From the NCBI RefSeq assembly GCF_042466115.1, contig NZ_JAXHBQ010000001.1, positions 248,001 to 312,000 on the forward strand: a stretch of 64,000 nucleotides of DNA. Direction: 5' to 3'. Below, piece after piece: positions 32,224 to 41,408 of the stretch. The notes under the pieces are model-generated. The model searched no databases. It worked only from the letters and a program-made list of their open reading frames with translations, and was not told the DNA's origin. The DNA comes from SW4 sp042466115. Lineage in GTDB: Bacteria > Pseudomonadota > Alphaproteobacteria > Rhodobacterales > Rhodobacteraceae. A program made the position numbers and the translations under genes. Position 1 is the first letter of the stretch, and each line of letters opens with the position of its first letter.

Positions 32224-34875
32224 ATGACCAGCCTTGCCGACATCCGTTCGACCTTCCTTGACTACTACAAACGTCAGGGCCACCAAGTTGTCGCCTCAAG
32301 CCCGCTGGTGCCGCGCAACGACCCGACCCTGATGTTCACCAATTCGGGCATGGTGCAGTTCAAGAACCTGTTTACCGGACTGGAACACCGCGACTACAAA
32401 CGCGCCGTGACCAGCCAGAAATGCGTGCGCGCGGGCGGCAAACACAACGATCTTGATAATGTCGGTTACACCGCGCGCCACCTGACATTCTTTGAAATGC
32501 TGGGGAATTTCAGCTTTGGCGATTACTTCAAGGAAGACGCGATTCCGTTCGCCTGGGAGTTGCTGACCAAGGATTTTGGCATCGACAAATCACGCCTGCT
32601 GACCACCGTCTATCACAACGACGACGAAGCCTTCGATCTGTGGAAGAAAATCGGTGTCCCCGAAGACCGGATCATTCGCATCGCCACCGATGACAATTTC
32701 TGGCAGATGGGGCCGACCGGCCCCTGTGGTCCCTGCACCGAAATCTTCTTTGATCACGGCGATCATATCTGGGGCGGCCCGCCCGGTTCACCCGAAGAGG
32801 ACGGCGACCGTTTCATCGAAATCTGGAACGTCGTTTTCATGCAGAACGAACAGTTTGCAGATGGCACGATGACACCGCTTGATATGCAAAGCATCGACAC
32901 CGGCATGGGACTGGAACGGATTGCATCGTTGCTGCAAGGCTCCAATAGCGTTTATGAAACCGACCTGATGCGCGCCCTGATCGGCGCTTCGGCCAATGCC
33001 ACGGGCGTTGATCCCGATGGCGACCAAGCGGTGCACCACCGCGTGATTGCCGACCACCTGCGCTCGACCTCGTTCCTGATTGCCGAAGGGGTGATGCCAA
33101 GTAATGAAGGGCGCGGATATGTGCTGCGCCGGATCATGCGCCGTGCCATGCGCCATGCCCACCTGCTGGGGGCCAAAGACCCTGTGATGCACCGCCTTGT
33201 GCCTGAACTGGTGCAGCAGATGGGCGCGGCATACCCCGAACTGGTGGAACGCAAGGCCACCATCGCGGAAACCCTGCTGGGCGAGGAAGAGCGCTTTCGC
33301 CAGACCCTTGATCGCGGGTTGAAACTGCTGTCCGACGAGGCATCGGGGCTGTCCGAAGGGCAATCCCTGTCCGGCGATGCGGCGTTCAAACTTTACGATA
33401 CCTACGGCTTCCCGCTGGACCTGACCCAGGACGCCCTGCGCGACCGGGGCATTCTGGTGGACACAGACGGGTTCGATGCCGCCATGGCGCAGCAAAAGGC
33501 CAAGGCGCGCGCGGCCTGGGTCGGCACGGGCGAAACTGCGGACGCGGCCGTCTGGTTCGACATTGCCGATACCCATGGCACCACCGATTTCCTTGGCTAC
33601 GAAACCGAAACCGCCGAAGGGCAGGTGCTGGCGCTGGTCGCTGATGGCGCGCAAGTCGCCAAGGCCGCCAAAGGCAAAGTGCAGATCGTGCTGAACCAGA
33701 CACCGTTCTATGCCGAAAGCGGCGGGCAGGTGGGCGACACGGGCCTGATCAGGACCGACACAGGCCAAGCCTCCGTGACCGACACCCGCAAGGAGGCGGG
33801 GCTGTTCATCCACATCGCCGAAGTGAGCGAGGGCGAGATCAAGACCGGCCAGGGCGCGGAACTGATCGTCGATCACGCCCGCCGCACCGATATTCGCGCC
33901 AACCATTCCGCCACGCACCTGCTGCACGAAGCCCTGCGCGAGGCTTTGGGCGATCATGTGGCGCAGCGCGGATCATTGAATGCGCCCGACAGGCTGCGGT
34001 TCGATTTCAGCCACGGCAAGGGGCTGAGCCTTGCGGAACTGCGCAAGGTCGAGGCCGATGTGAACGCGATGATCCGCCAGAACACCCCCGTGGAAACCCG
34101 CATCATGACTCCCGATGATGCCCGCGCCATGGGGGCGCAGGCGCTGTTTGGTGAAAAATACGGCGACGAGGTGCGCGTGGTGTCCATGGGCCGTGCCGAT
34201 ACCGGCAAAGGCGCCGACGGGCAGACCTATTCGATTGAACTTTGCGGTGGCACCCATGTGCGCCAGACCGGTGATATCGGCGCGTTTGTGACGCTGGGCG
34301 ACTCTGCGTCGTCATCGGGCGTGCGCCGGATCGAGGCGCTGACCGGACAGGCCGCGATGGATTACCTGCAAGCGCAAGATCACAGGCTGGCACAGGTCGC
34401 TCTGGCGCTTAAGGCGCAGGCGGCGGATGTGCCCGATCGCGTCAAGGCATTGCTGGATGAACGCAAGGCACTGGCGAACGAGGTGGCGCAACTGCGCCGC
34501 GAACTGGCCATGGGCGGCGGGGCCGGCGAAAGTGCTGCGCAGGTCGAAATCAACGGCATCTGCTTTATGGGTCAGGTGATGACGGGCGTGTCGGGCAAGG
34601 ATTTGCCCGCGCTTGTTGACCAGTTCAAGGACAAGGTCGGGTCCGGCGTGGTTGTGTTGATCGCCGATACAGGCGGGCGTGCGGCCGTGGCGGCCGGTGT
34701 CACCGGTGATCTTACGGACCGGATTTCGGCGGTTGATATCCTGCGCGCCGTGACCCCCGAACTGGGTGGCAAGGGCGGCGGCGGGCGGCCCGATATGGCC
34801 CAAGGGGGCGGTGCCTCGGTTGAAAACGCAGATGCGGCCCTCGCCGCGGCCAAGCAAGTATTGGAGACCCTATGA
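32224..34875 (+). CDS. alaS: alanyl-tRNA synthetase
   Basis: The 883-residue class II synthetase charges tRNA(Ala). Motif 1 to 3 of the aminoacylation core are in the first 240 residues (T-N-S-G-M-V-Q-F-K, R-x-x-T-x-x-Q-K-C-x-R, G-M-G-L-E-R). The editing domain has H-S-A-T-H near 562-566 and C-G-G-T-H near 676-680, and the C-terminal DHHA1 domain is complete. The full length matches the family. ATG 32224 follows an AGAG ribosome-binding site. It overlaps the DUF1330 gene by four bases. Confidence 0.97.
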   Translation: MTSLADIRSTFLDYYKRQGHQVVASSPLVPRNDPTLMFTNSGMVQFKNLFTGLEHRDYKRAVTSQKCVRAGGKHNDLDNVGYTARHLTFFEMLGNFSFGDYFKEDAIPFAWELLTKDFGIDKSRLLTTVYHNDDEAFDLWKKIGVPEDRIIRIATDDNFWQMGPTGPCGPCTEIFFDHGDHIWGGPPGSPEEDGDRFIEIWNVVFMQNEQFADGTMTPLDMQSIDTGMGLERIASLLQGSNSVYETDLMRALIGASANATGVDPDGDQAVHHRVIADHLRSTSFLIAEGVMPSNEGRGYVLRRIMRRAMRHAHLLGAKDPVMHRLVPELVQQMGAAYPELVERKATIAETLLGEEERFRQTLDRGLKLLSDEASGLSEGQSLSGDAAFKLYDTYGFPLDLTQDALRDRGILVDTDGFDAAMAQQKAKARAAWVGTGETADAAVWFDIADTHGTTDFLGYETETAEGQVLALVADGAQVAKAAKGKVQIVLNQTPFYAESGGQVGDTGLIRTDTGQASVTDTRKEAGLFIHIAEVSEGEIKTGQGAELIVDHARRTDIRANHSATHLLHEALREALGDHVAQRGSLNAPDRLRFDFSHGKGLSLAELRKVEADVNAMIRQNTPVETRIMTPDDARAMGAQALFGEKYGDEVRVVSMGRADTGKGADGQTYSIELCGGTHVRQTGDIGAFVTLGDSASSSGVRRIEALTGQAAMDYLQAQDHRLAQVALALKAQAADVPDRVKALLDERKALANEVAQLRRELAMGGGAGESAAQVEINGICFMGQVMTGVSGKDLPALVDQFKDKVGSGVVVLIADTGGRAAVAAGVTGDLTDRISAVDILRAVTPELGGKGGGGRPDMAQGGGASVENADAALAAAKQVLETL

Positions 34876-35159
34876 GCGCGCTTTGGATTGCCCATGTCAC
34901 CGTGACGGACCCTGACGCCTATGGCAAATACGCCGAACTGGCCGGTCCGGCGATTGCGGCCCATGGCGGTGCCTTCATCGCCCGTGGTGGCCGTTTCGTG
35001 CAGCTGGAAGGCAAGGAACGGGCGCGCAATGTTGTCGCGCGCTTTCCCAGCCTTGAGGCGGCCGAGGCCTGCTATCACTCGCCGGAATACCAAGCGGCGC
35101 TGGAACATGCGCGCGATGCCTCCGAGCGCGAGTTGATGATCGTCGAAGTCACAGACTGA
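34872..35159 (+). CDS. DUF1330 protein
   Basis: The 95-residue protein is a compact ferredoxin-like alpha/beta-barrel domain of DUF1330: W-I-A-H-V-T-V-T-D-P-D-A-Y opening, a G-G-x-F-I-A-R-G-G strand near 33, and R-F-P-S-L-E-A-A-E-A-C-Y-H-S-P-E-Y-Q near 57-75. Members are dimeric stress or monooxygenase-like proteins of unclear role. It is translationally coupled to alaS. Confidence 0.88.
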   Translation: MSALWIAHVTVTDPDAYGKYAELAGPAIAAHGGAFIARGGRFVQLEGKERARNVVARFPSLEAAEACYHSPEYQAALEHARDASERELMIVEVTD

Positions 35160-35184
35160 AAAAGCCCGCGAAAATCGGGGGCTT
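35160..35184 (-). terminator. terminator of typA
   Basis: On the reverse strand AAGCCCCCGATTTTCGCGGG then CTTTTT: stem AAGCCC/GGGCTT with two further C-G pairs and a T run. It lies 25 bp past the typA stop, between convergent genes. Confidence 0.7.
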
Positions 35185-35208
35185 GATCGGCATTCTTAAA
35201 CCATCACA

Positions 35209-37024
35209 TTAAGCGCTACGCGACTGGCGCTTGCGCTCGTGCGGATCAAGGTAGCGCTTGCGCAGACGGATCGCGTTGGGCGTCACTTCGACCAGTTCAT
35301 CGTCGTCGATATAGGCAATCGCCTGTTCCAGCGTCAGGGTGATCGGCGTGGTCAGGCGCACGGCCTCGTCGGTGCCCGAGGCCCGCACGTTGGTCAGCTT
35401 CTTGCCCTTCAAGGGGTTCACCTCCAGGTCGTTATCACGGCTGTGTTCGCCGATGATCATGCCCTGATACACGGCTTCCTGCGCGCCGATAAAGAACTTG
35501 CCACGATCTTCGAGGTTCCAGATCGCATAGGCGACCGAGGTGCCGTTTTCCATGGAAATCAGCACGCCCGCACGGCGACCGGGAATCGCGCCCTTGTGCG
35601 GTGCCCAGTCGTGAAAGACGCGGTTCATCACGCCTGTGCCGCGCGTATCGGTCAGGAATTCGCCGTGATAACCGATCAACCCGCGCGAGGGAACATTGGC
35701 GATGATCCGCGTCTTGCCGCCGTTCTGTTTCATCTCGGTCAGGTCGCCCTTGCGCACGCCGGTCAGTTTTTCGATCACCGCGCCAGAGTATTCATCATCT
35801 ACGTCAATGGTGACTTCCTCGACCGGTTCATGGCGCACGCCGTCAATGTCGCGAAACAGCACCTGCGGGCGCGAGATTGACAGCTCGAACCCTTCGCGGC
35901 GCATGTTTTCGATCAGCACGCCCATTTGGAGTTCGCCGCGTCCGGCAACCTCGAAGGCTTCACCGCCCGGCGTGTCGGAAATCTTGATCGCGACGTTGGA
36001 TTCAGCCTCTTTCATCAGGCGGTCACGAATGACGCGCGACTGCACCTTTTTGCCATCGCGGCCCGCCAGCGGGCTGTCGTTGATGCCGAATGTGACGGTT
36101 ATTGTGGGTGGATCAATCGGTTGGGCGGGCAGGGCCTCGCTCACGGATGTGGCGACGATGGAATCCGCCACGGTCGCCTTGGTCATGCCGGCCAGCGTGA
36201 CGATGTCGCCCGCTTCGGCCAGATCAATCGGCTGTTGGCCCAGACCGCGGAACGCCGAAAATCTTGGTGACGCGAAAATTTTCGATCAGCTTGCCATCGC
36301 GGGCCAGCGCCTTGACGCTTTCGCCTGCTTTCAAGGTGCCGCTTTCCACGCGGCCCGTCAGGATGCGGCCAATAAACGGATCGCTGCCCAGCGTGGTCGC
36401 CAGCATACGGAAAGGTTCGTCGCGTGCGGCAATCTGTTTGGGGGCAGGCACATGTTTCACGATCAGATCGAACAGCGCGGTCAGGTTTTCACGCGGGCCA
36501 TCCAGTTCGGCGTCACACCAGCCCGACCGGCCGGATGCATAAAGATGCGGGAAATCAAGCTGGTCGTCGTCGGCTTCAAGCGAGGCAAACAGATCAAACA
36601 CTTCGTCCAACGCGCGATCTGGTTCGGCGTCGGGCTTGTCGACCTTGTTCAGAACAACAATCGGGCGCAGCCCCAGCGCAAGCGCCTTGGAGGTCACGAA
36701 TTTCGTCTGCGGCATCGGCCCCTCGGCGGCATCGACCAGCAGCACAACACCGTCGACCATCGACAGGATGCGCTCAACCTCGCCACCGAAATCGGCGTGG
36801 CCGGGCGTGTCGACGATATTGATGCGCATGCCTTTCCATTCCACGGATGTGGCCTTGGCCAGGATCGTGATGCCGCGCTCGCGTTCCAGATCGTTGCTGT
36901 CCATGGCCCGTTCGGTGGTGGCCTGATTGTCGCGGTAGGTGCCCGATTGCTTCAGCAGCTCGTCCACAAGGGTGGTCTTGCCGTGGTCAACGTGGGCAAT
37001 GATTGCGATGTTGCGAATTTCCAT
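35209..37024 (-). pseudogene. typA: typA/bipA GTPase, interrupted by a one-base frameshift
   Basis: The reverse strand encodes a complete BipA/TypA ribosome-associated GTPase in two frames. The 5' part (ATG 37024 down to a TGA at 36224) has M-E-I-R-N-I-A-I-I-A-H-V-D-H-G-K-T-T, the G-domain motifs D-T-P-G-H-A-D-F and N-K-V-D, and the start of domain II. After K-I-F it reads G-V-P-R-S-G and stops. Removing one C of the CC at 36255-36256 restores K-I-F-A-F-R-G-L-G-Q-Q-P-I-D-L-A-E-A and fuses to the downstream frame through the end at 35209, giving 604 residues, the usual length. Everything else is intact, so the lesion is recent or a sequencing error. Confidence 0.92.
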
Positions 37025-37084
37025 AACGTCCGTCCTGTCTGGGGTTGCGCGCGCGATACCGTGCAACCGCAGCGAACGCCAGCC

Positions 37085-37414
37085 CTAATGCGTGGCGGTG
37101 GTGGAAAAGACCTGAATGACGACAATTCCGCCGATGATCATCGCCAGCCCGATGACGGCGGGCAGATCAAGGCGCTGTTGGAACACAAGCCAGCCGATGA
37201 TTGCGATCAGCACGATCCCAAGGCCCGACCACATCGCATACATGATCCCCACGGGCATGTAGCGCAGGGTGAGCGAGAGCAGATAGAACGACACCGCATA
37301 GGCAACCACAACCAGCACCGAGGGCCAAAGCCGCGTGAACTGCGCGCTGGCTTGCAACGCGGAAGTGCCGATGGTTTCGGCCAGAACGGCCATGAAAAGG
37401 TAGAGGTAATGCAT
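37085..37414 (-). CDS. small multidrug resistance (SMR) transporter
   Basis: The 109-residue four-helix protein is an EmrE/QacE-type exporter. The essential membrane glutamate is E13 in V-L-A-E-T-I-G-T, and helix 3 has M-Y-A-M-W-S-G-L-G, the family signature. The dimer exchanges protons for cationic drugs or guanidinium. It is next to typA and 4 bp from a GRAM/PH-like gene on the same strand. Confidence 0.9.
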   Translation of the reverse strand: MHYLYLFMAVLAETIGTSALQASAQFTRLWPSVLVVVAYAVSFYLLSLTLRYMPVGIMYAMWSGLGIVLIAIIGWLVFQQRLDLPAVIGLAMIIGGIVVIQVFSTTATH

Positions 37415-37417
37415 GGG

Positions 37418-37795
37418 CTATCCTGTAAACTCGCCCATCGGGCAAAGTGCGCGCAGTTTCTCCATCAATTGCGTTGATTTTCCGGGTGCGCAGCGTAGGC
37501 GATAGGTGCCATGTTCGGTTTCCAGATCGACTGTTTTGAACACAAACATCATCCGCCCGAACCCGAAGGTGCGCACGCTATCCAGCGCGATCACCACGGG
37601 CGCGCTGTCTTTCTGAAAGGCGGCGTTCATCCGGTTGGTGGTGAATGTCAGCGCGCCTTGCGTCAGCGAAAACCGCCCGCCAACCCAGTTGCCCACCAGT
37701 GCGACGGCAGCGGTGGCCAGCGGGCGGGCGTTTCTGACGTTGCCAAGGTCCATGCGCATATTGGCAAGGCCTTCGAGGACCACAACATCTGACAT
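37418..37795 (-). CDS. small PH/GRAM-like domain protein, function unknown
   Basis: The 125-residue protein has no signal or membrane segment and reads as an all-beta domain: G-N-W-V-G-G-R-F-S-L-T, T-F-T-T-N-R-M-N, V-V-I-A-L-D-S-V-R-T-F-G, and G-T-Y-R-L-R-C-A. That is the strand pattern of GRAM/PH-like membrane-proximal domains. RBS GGAGG precedes ATG 37795. The assignment is structural only. Confidence 0.65.
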   Translation of the reverse strand: MSDVVVLEGLANMRMDLGNVRNARPLATAAVALVGNWVGGRFSLTQGALTFTTNRMNAAFQKDSAPVVIALDSVRTFGFGRMMFVFKTVDLETEHGTYRLRCAPGKSTQLMEKLRALCPMGEFTG

Positions 37796-37804
37796 TTCGC
37801 CTCC

Positions 37805-38425
37805 TTAGGTCGCCACATACCAGTCGCGGCGGTGGTTGAACGTGATGATCAAATTGACCACAAGCGCGCCCAGCATGGAATAGAAAACCGCGCCCGCAGG
37901 GATCACGAAAAACGCCGCCGCGAAAATGCAGGCGTCAAACAGCAGCTGCGTGAAACCGGCGCGAAACCCGGTCTTTTCCTGTAGATAGAGGGCCAGAATG
38001 CCAACGCCGCCAAGGCTCGACCCGTGCCGGAACAACGCCAGCAGCCCCGCGCCGGTCACAGCGCCGAACAGGACCGCCCCGAAAATCGGGTTGAGACTGT
38101 CAAACGTCATAAGTTGCGGAAAATAAAGCGACATCAGCGACAGCATGGCCACTGAAATGAACGTCTTGATCGTGAACCGCAGCCCGATCCGGCGAAACCC
38201 CAGCCAGTAAAACGGCAGGTTCACGACAAAAAACACCAGCCCGAAACTGTAACCCGTGACATAGGACAAAAGCAGCGCCAGCCCCGCCGTCTGCCCCGTG
38301 ACCAGCCCCAGATGGGTCAGGATCACAAGGCCCGTGGCGGCCATGCCGGTGCCGAACACCAGCCCCTGCACGTCTTCGATCAGGGTGTGGCGGCGGGGGC
38401 GGTCTTTGGGCGGGATTTGCGTCAT
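37805..38425 (-). CDS. YitT-family membrane protein
   Basis: The 206-residue protein has five to six membrane helices and the YitT/DUF161 features: G-L-V-T-G-Q-T-A-G-L-A-L-L-L near residue 42, N-L-P-F-Y-W-L-G-F and R-H-G-S-S-L-G-G-V-G-I-L-A-L-Y-L-Q near 130-150. The C-terminal DUF2179 of long YitT proteins is absent, as in the short proteobacterial form. The transport substrate is unknown. Confidence 0.85.
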   Translation of the reverse strand: MTQIPPKDRPRRHTLIEDVQGLVFGTGMAATGLVILTHLGLVTGQTAGLALLLSYVTGYSFGLVFFVVNLPFYWLGFRRIGLRFTIKTFISVAMLSLMSLYFPQLMTFDSLNPIFGAVLFGAVTGAGLLALFRHGSSLGGVGILALYLQEKTGFRAGFTQLLFDACIFAAAFFVIPAGAVFYSMLGALVVNLIITFNHRRDWYVAT

Positions 38426-38463
38426 GGGGCAGGGGTATTGCGCGGGTGGTGGCGTGTCAAACT

Positions 38464-39096
38464 CTAGCGTTCCAGCGCCCCTTTACCCGCGATGATCTTG
38501 TCGCGGAACCTGGCGATACGGGTCACGCGGGTCGCGGATTGTTTGGCGCCGTTCAGGTTGATCACATAGCTGCGCTGCCGCCCCGGTGTGAGGGCCTCAA
38601 ACGCCTCGGCCAGTTCGGGGTCGTCGTCCAGCGCGGCGATCAGTTCATCGGGCAGAACAATGTCGATCTGCGTCTTTTCCGCCTTGATGCCGGCCTTGGC
38701 ATAGCCCATGGCCTCGCTAAGGTAGTCACGAATAACATCTTCCATTTCAGCAGGTTGTGCGTTGCTGTTAAAGCTGATCATATCGGCGGTCTGGGTGTTC
38801 GCACCCTTTTTCTGCAAGATGCCTTCGGGGTCTTTCATCAGGCCGGCGTTGAAGAATGACAGGCGGTAATCATCGCGAAAGGCCCCGATGATCACCAGAT
38901 TGCGCCCAGCATGCATATACACGGGATGGCCCCATTTGGCGGTTTTCATTAGCCCCAAATCGGCGCAGATCGCGCGCAGACGGGTCAGCCCCGCGTTCCA
39001 GCGCATCGTCGAACAGTCAGGCGTGTCAAACCTGTCGCACCGGCCACAGCCCTTGGCAAAATAGACATCCGGGTCGGTGATCATCGCGCGGGCCAT
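38464..39096 (-). CDS. YdeI / DUF1801-type protein
   Basis: The 210-residue protein has an N-terminal DUF1801-like region (M-K-T-A-K-W-G-H-P-V-Y and the I-I-G-A-F-R-D-D-Y-R-L-S-F-F strand) and a C-terminal bacteriocin-protection YdeI-like helix pair (L-A-E-A-F-E-A-L-T-P-G-R-Q-R-S-Y-V-I). An unusual cysteine group C-G-R-C-D-R-F then C-S lies near residue 18. Family members are linked to stress or antimicrobial peptide resistance only by annotation. The next gene upstream ends at its start codon. Confidence 0.78.
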   Translation of the reverse strand: MARAMITDPDVYFAKGCGRCDRFDTPDCSTMRWNAGLTRLRAICADLGLMKTAKWGHPVYMHAGRNLVIIGAFRDDYRLSFFNAGLMKDPEGILQKKGANTQTADMISFNSNAQPAEMEDVIRDYLSEAMGYAKAGIKAEKTQIDIVLPDELIAALDDDPELAEAFEALTPGRQRSYVINLNGAKQSATRVTRIARFRDKIIAGKGALER

Positions 39097-39384
39097 CTAG
39101 GGCACCTTGGTCATTTCGTTGATCTGGACATGGGCCACCATGCCTTCGCTTGCAGCGCCATGGGCGGTGATATGGGGTGATTTCATATGCGCTTGCCACA
39201 ACTCGCGGGTTTCCCAAAGCTCGTAGAACACAAAGAAACCGGGCGTTTCGTTGTCGGTATGCAAGTCGTATTGAATGCAGCCGTCTTCGGCCAGGGTGGG
39301 CGCGATCAGGGAATGTAACGCGTCGCGCAGGCTGTCCTCGTGGCCGGGGGTGGCGGTGATCTGGGCAAGAATGGTCAGGGTCAT
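39097..39384 (-). CDS. antibiotic-biosynthesis-monooxygenase (ABM) domain protein
   Basis: The 95-residue protein is a single ABM ferredoxin-like barrel: T-I-L-A-Q-I-T-A-T-P-G-H-E start, G-C-I-Q-Y-D-L-H near 36 and F-F-V-F-Y-E-L-W-E-T near 53-62, as in YgiN-type quinol monooxygenases. I used ATG 39384; an in-frame extension upstream crosses the terminator of icd and is not family-like. The substrate is unknown. Confidence 0.85.
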   Translation of the reverse strand: MTLTILAQITATPGHEDSLRDALHSLIAPTLAEDGCIQYDLHTDNETPGFFVFYELWETRELWQAHMKSPHITAHGAASEGMVAHVQINEMTKVP

Positions 39385-39442
39385 GGGTGCGCTCCTTTTT
39401 GTGGACAGTATTGCCGTGCAGGGGCTCGCAAGCAAATGCAAA

Positions 39443-39476
39443 AAAGGGCCGCCCCATTGGACGGCCCCCCTTAGGC
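39443..39476 (-). terminator. intrinsic terminator of icd
   Basis: On the reverse strand a GGGCCG...CGGCCC stem (inner GTCCAATGGGG) is followed by TTTTTT. It is about 45 bp past the icd stop. Confidence 0.85.
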
Positions 39477-39518
39477 AAACCGGATCAAAACCCGGATTAC
39501 GCATTTTATAACAATGCT

Positions 39519-40727
39519 TTACATGGCTTTATTCATGTTCTCGTCGACTTTTTCAAGGAATCCTTCGGTGGTCAGCCATTTCTGGTTGGGGCCAACCAGC
39601 AGGGCCAGATCCTTGGTCATGTCGCCGCTTTCCACGGTGTCCACGACAACCTTTTCCAGTGTCTCGGCGAACTTCAGCAGTTGCGCGTTGTCGTCCAGTT
39701 TCGCGCGGTGCTTGAGCCCGCCGGTCCAGGCATAGATCGACGCGATGGAGTTGGTGCTGGTCGCCTCGCCCTTCTGGTGCTGGCGGTAGTGGCGGGTGAC
39801 GGTGCCGTGCGCCGCTTCGGCCTCGACGGTCTGGCCATCCGGCGTCATCAGCACCGATGTCATGAGGCCCAGCGAGCCAAAGCCCTGCGCCACGGTATCG
39901 GACTGCACATCGCCGTCATAGTTCTTGCAGGCCCAGACATAGCCGCCGTTCCACTTCATCGCGCAGGCGACCATATCGTCGATCAGGCGGTGTTCGTAGG
40001 TGATGCCGGCCTTTTCGAACTTGTCTTTGAATTCAGTGTCATAGATGTGCTGGAACAGTTCAAGGAAACGCCCGTCATACTGTTTCAGGATCGTGTTCTT
40101 GGTGGACAAATACACCGGCCAGCCCTTGTCCAGACCATAGTTCATTGACGCGCGGGCAAAGTCGATGATCGACTTGTCGAGGTTATACATCGCCATGACA
40201 ACGCCGGAATCCGGTGCGTCGAACACTTCGCGTTCGATCTCGGTGCCATCCTCGCCAACGAACTTGATGGTCAGCTTGCCCTTGCCGGGGAATTTAAAAT
40301 CGGTGGCGCGGTATTGATCACCAAAGGCGTGACGGCCGACAACGATGGGCTTGGTCCAGCCGGGCACAAGGCGTGGCACGTTGGAACAGATGATCGGCTG
40401 GCGGAAAATCACGCCGCCCAGAATGTTGCGGATCGTGCCGTTGGGGCTGCGCCACATTTCCTTCAGGCCGAATTCCTCGACGCGAGCCTCGTCGGGGGTG
40501 ATCGTCGCACATTTGACGCCAACACCATATTTCTGGATCGCATGGGCGGCGTCCACGGTGATCTGGTCGTTGGTATCGTCGCGCGCCTGAATGCCAAGGT
40601 CATAGTATTTCAGGTCAATATCAAGGTAGGGCAGGATCAGCTTTTTCTTGATAAAGTCCCAGATGATGCGGGTCATCTCGTCGCCGTCAAGTTCGACGAC
40701 AGGGTTTGCTACCTTGATCTTGGTCAT
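39519..40727 (-). CDS. icd: NADP-dependent isocitrate dehydrogenase
   Basis: The 402-residue homodimeric enzyme oxidises isocitrate to 2-oxoglutarate in the TCA cycle. It is the eukaryotic-like type II form used by alphaproteobacteria: M-T-K-I-K-V-A-N-P-V-V-E-L-D-G-D-E-M-T-R-I-I-W at the start, S-P-N-G-T-I-R-N near residue 94, Y-N-L-D-K-S-I-I-D-F-A near 205, and the NADP loop E-A-A-H-G-T-V-T-R-H near 306-315. The length is typical. A terminator follows. An unrelated HD-hydrolase operon precedes it by about 100 bp. Confidence 0.96.
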   Translation of the reverse strand: MTKIKVANPVVELDGDEMTRIIWDFIKKKLILPYLDIDLKYYDLGIQARDDTNDQITVDAAHAIQKYGVGVKCATITPDEARVEEFGLKEMWRSPNGTIRNILGGVIFRQPIICSNVPRLVPGWTKPIVVGRHAFGDQYRATDFKFPGKGKLTIKFVGEDGTEIEREVFDAPDSGVVMAMYNLDKSIIDFARASMNYGLDKGWPVYLSTKNTILKQYDGRFLELFQHIYDTEFKDKFEKAGITYEHRLIDDMVACAMKWNGGYVWACKNYDGDVQSDTVAQGFGSLGLMTSVLMTPDGQTVEAEAAHGTVTRHYRQHQKGEATSTNSIASIYAWTGGLKHRAKLDDNAQLLKFAETLEKVVVDTVESGDMTKDLALLVGPNQKWLTTEGFLEKVDENMNKAM

Positions 40728-40826
40728 GGGGGTGTCCCTTTGGCTGGATTGCGTTTGGTGGCGGCATAGCGCATTCCGGCGTCGGGGGAAAGGGCTGTAT
40801 GCAATGGTATACGGTTTTGTCGCAGG

Positions 40827-41408
40827 CTAGCGGTTTTCCGCAAACCACGTATCAATCCGGGTCTTGATCGCCGCCCAGATCGCGGGGGCACCGCGCTGCA
40901 CCTTGGTGCCGACACGGGTTTCGACCTGATCGCGGGTCACGTCATAGTCGATCCAGCTGCGCCCGCCGCTTTCCAGATTGGCAATCAACGGCTGCACACG
41001 ATCCAGCGACTTGGCAAAGACGGCATCATCGGTTTGCGCGGCCTCGAATTCTTCCCAAAGCGCGCGCAACTCGCGCCCCTGATCATCGGGCAGCATCCCG
41101 AACAGCCGGTCCGCGGCGGCCTGTTCCACGGCTGCCATTTCGACCGGGTCATGATTGCCATGGATCGGGTTGTCGCCCGCATCAATTTCCACAAGGTCGT
41201 GGATCAGCAACATTTTGATGACGCGGTCGATGTTCACGGGCGTCACGGCGTGTTCGGCCATCACCAGTGCATAAAGCGCGATATGCCAGCTATGTTCGCC
41301 AGAATTTTCAAAGCGCGCGTCATGGCACAGGGTCGTGGCGCGCAGCACCGATTTCAGTTTGTCGGCCTCGGTCAGAAAGGCCAGCTGGCGTGCGATCCTG
41401 TCCGTCAT
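40827..41408 (-). CDS. HD-domain phosphohydrolase (YfbR/HDDC2-like)
   Basis: The 193-residue protein has the HD metal site: H-S-W-H-I-A-L-Y-A near residue 39, L-L-I-H-D-L-V-E-I-D-A-G-D near 66-78 and the later E-A-Q-T-D-D-A-V-F-A-K-S-L-D-R-V-Q-P. It matches HDDC2/YfbR 5'-deoxynucleotidase-type proteins. Its start overlaps the stop of the upstream gene (ATGA), so it is the last gene of a four-gene operon. Confidence 0.88.
   Translation of the reverse strand: MTDRIARQLAFLTEADKLKSVLRATTLCHDARFENSGEHSWHIALYALVMAEHAVTPVNIDRVIKMLLIHDLVEIDAGDNPIHGNHDPVEMAAVEQAAADRLFGMLPDDQGRELRALWEEFEAAQTDDAVFAKSLDRVQPLIANLESGGRSWIDYDVTRDQVETRVGTKVQRGAPAIWAAIKTRIDTWFAENR

Noticed and set aside
32788..33957. 389-codon open frame antisense to alaS
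   Set aside because: It is a shadow of the synthetase; alaS is complete and typical in length and motifs.
35209..36186. An independent 325-residue protein starting M-T-K-A-T-V-A-D
   Set aside because: It starts in the middle of TypA domain II; joining it to the upstream frame through one base yields a normal TypA.
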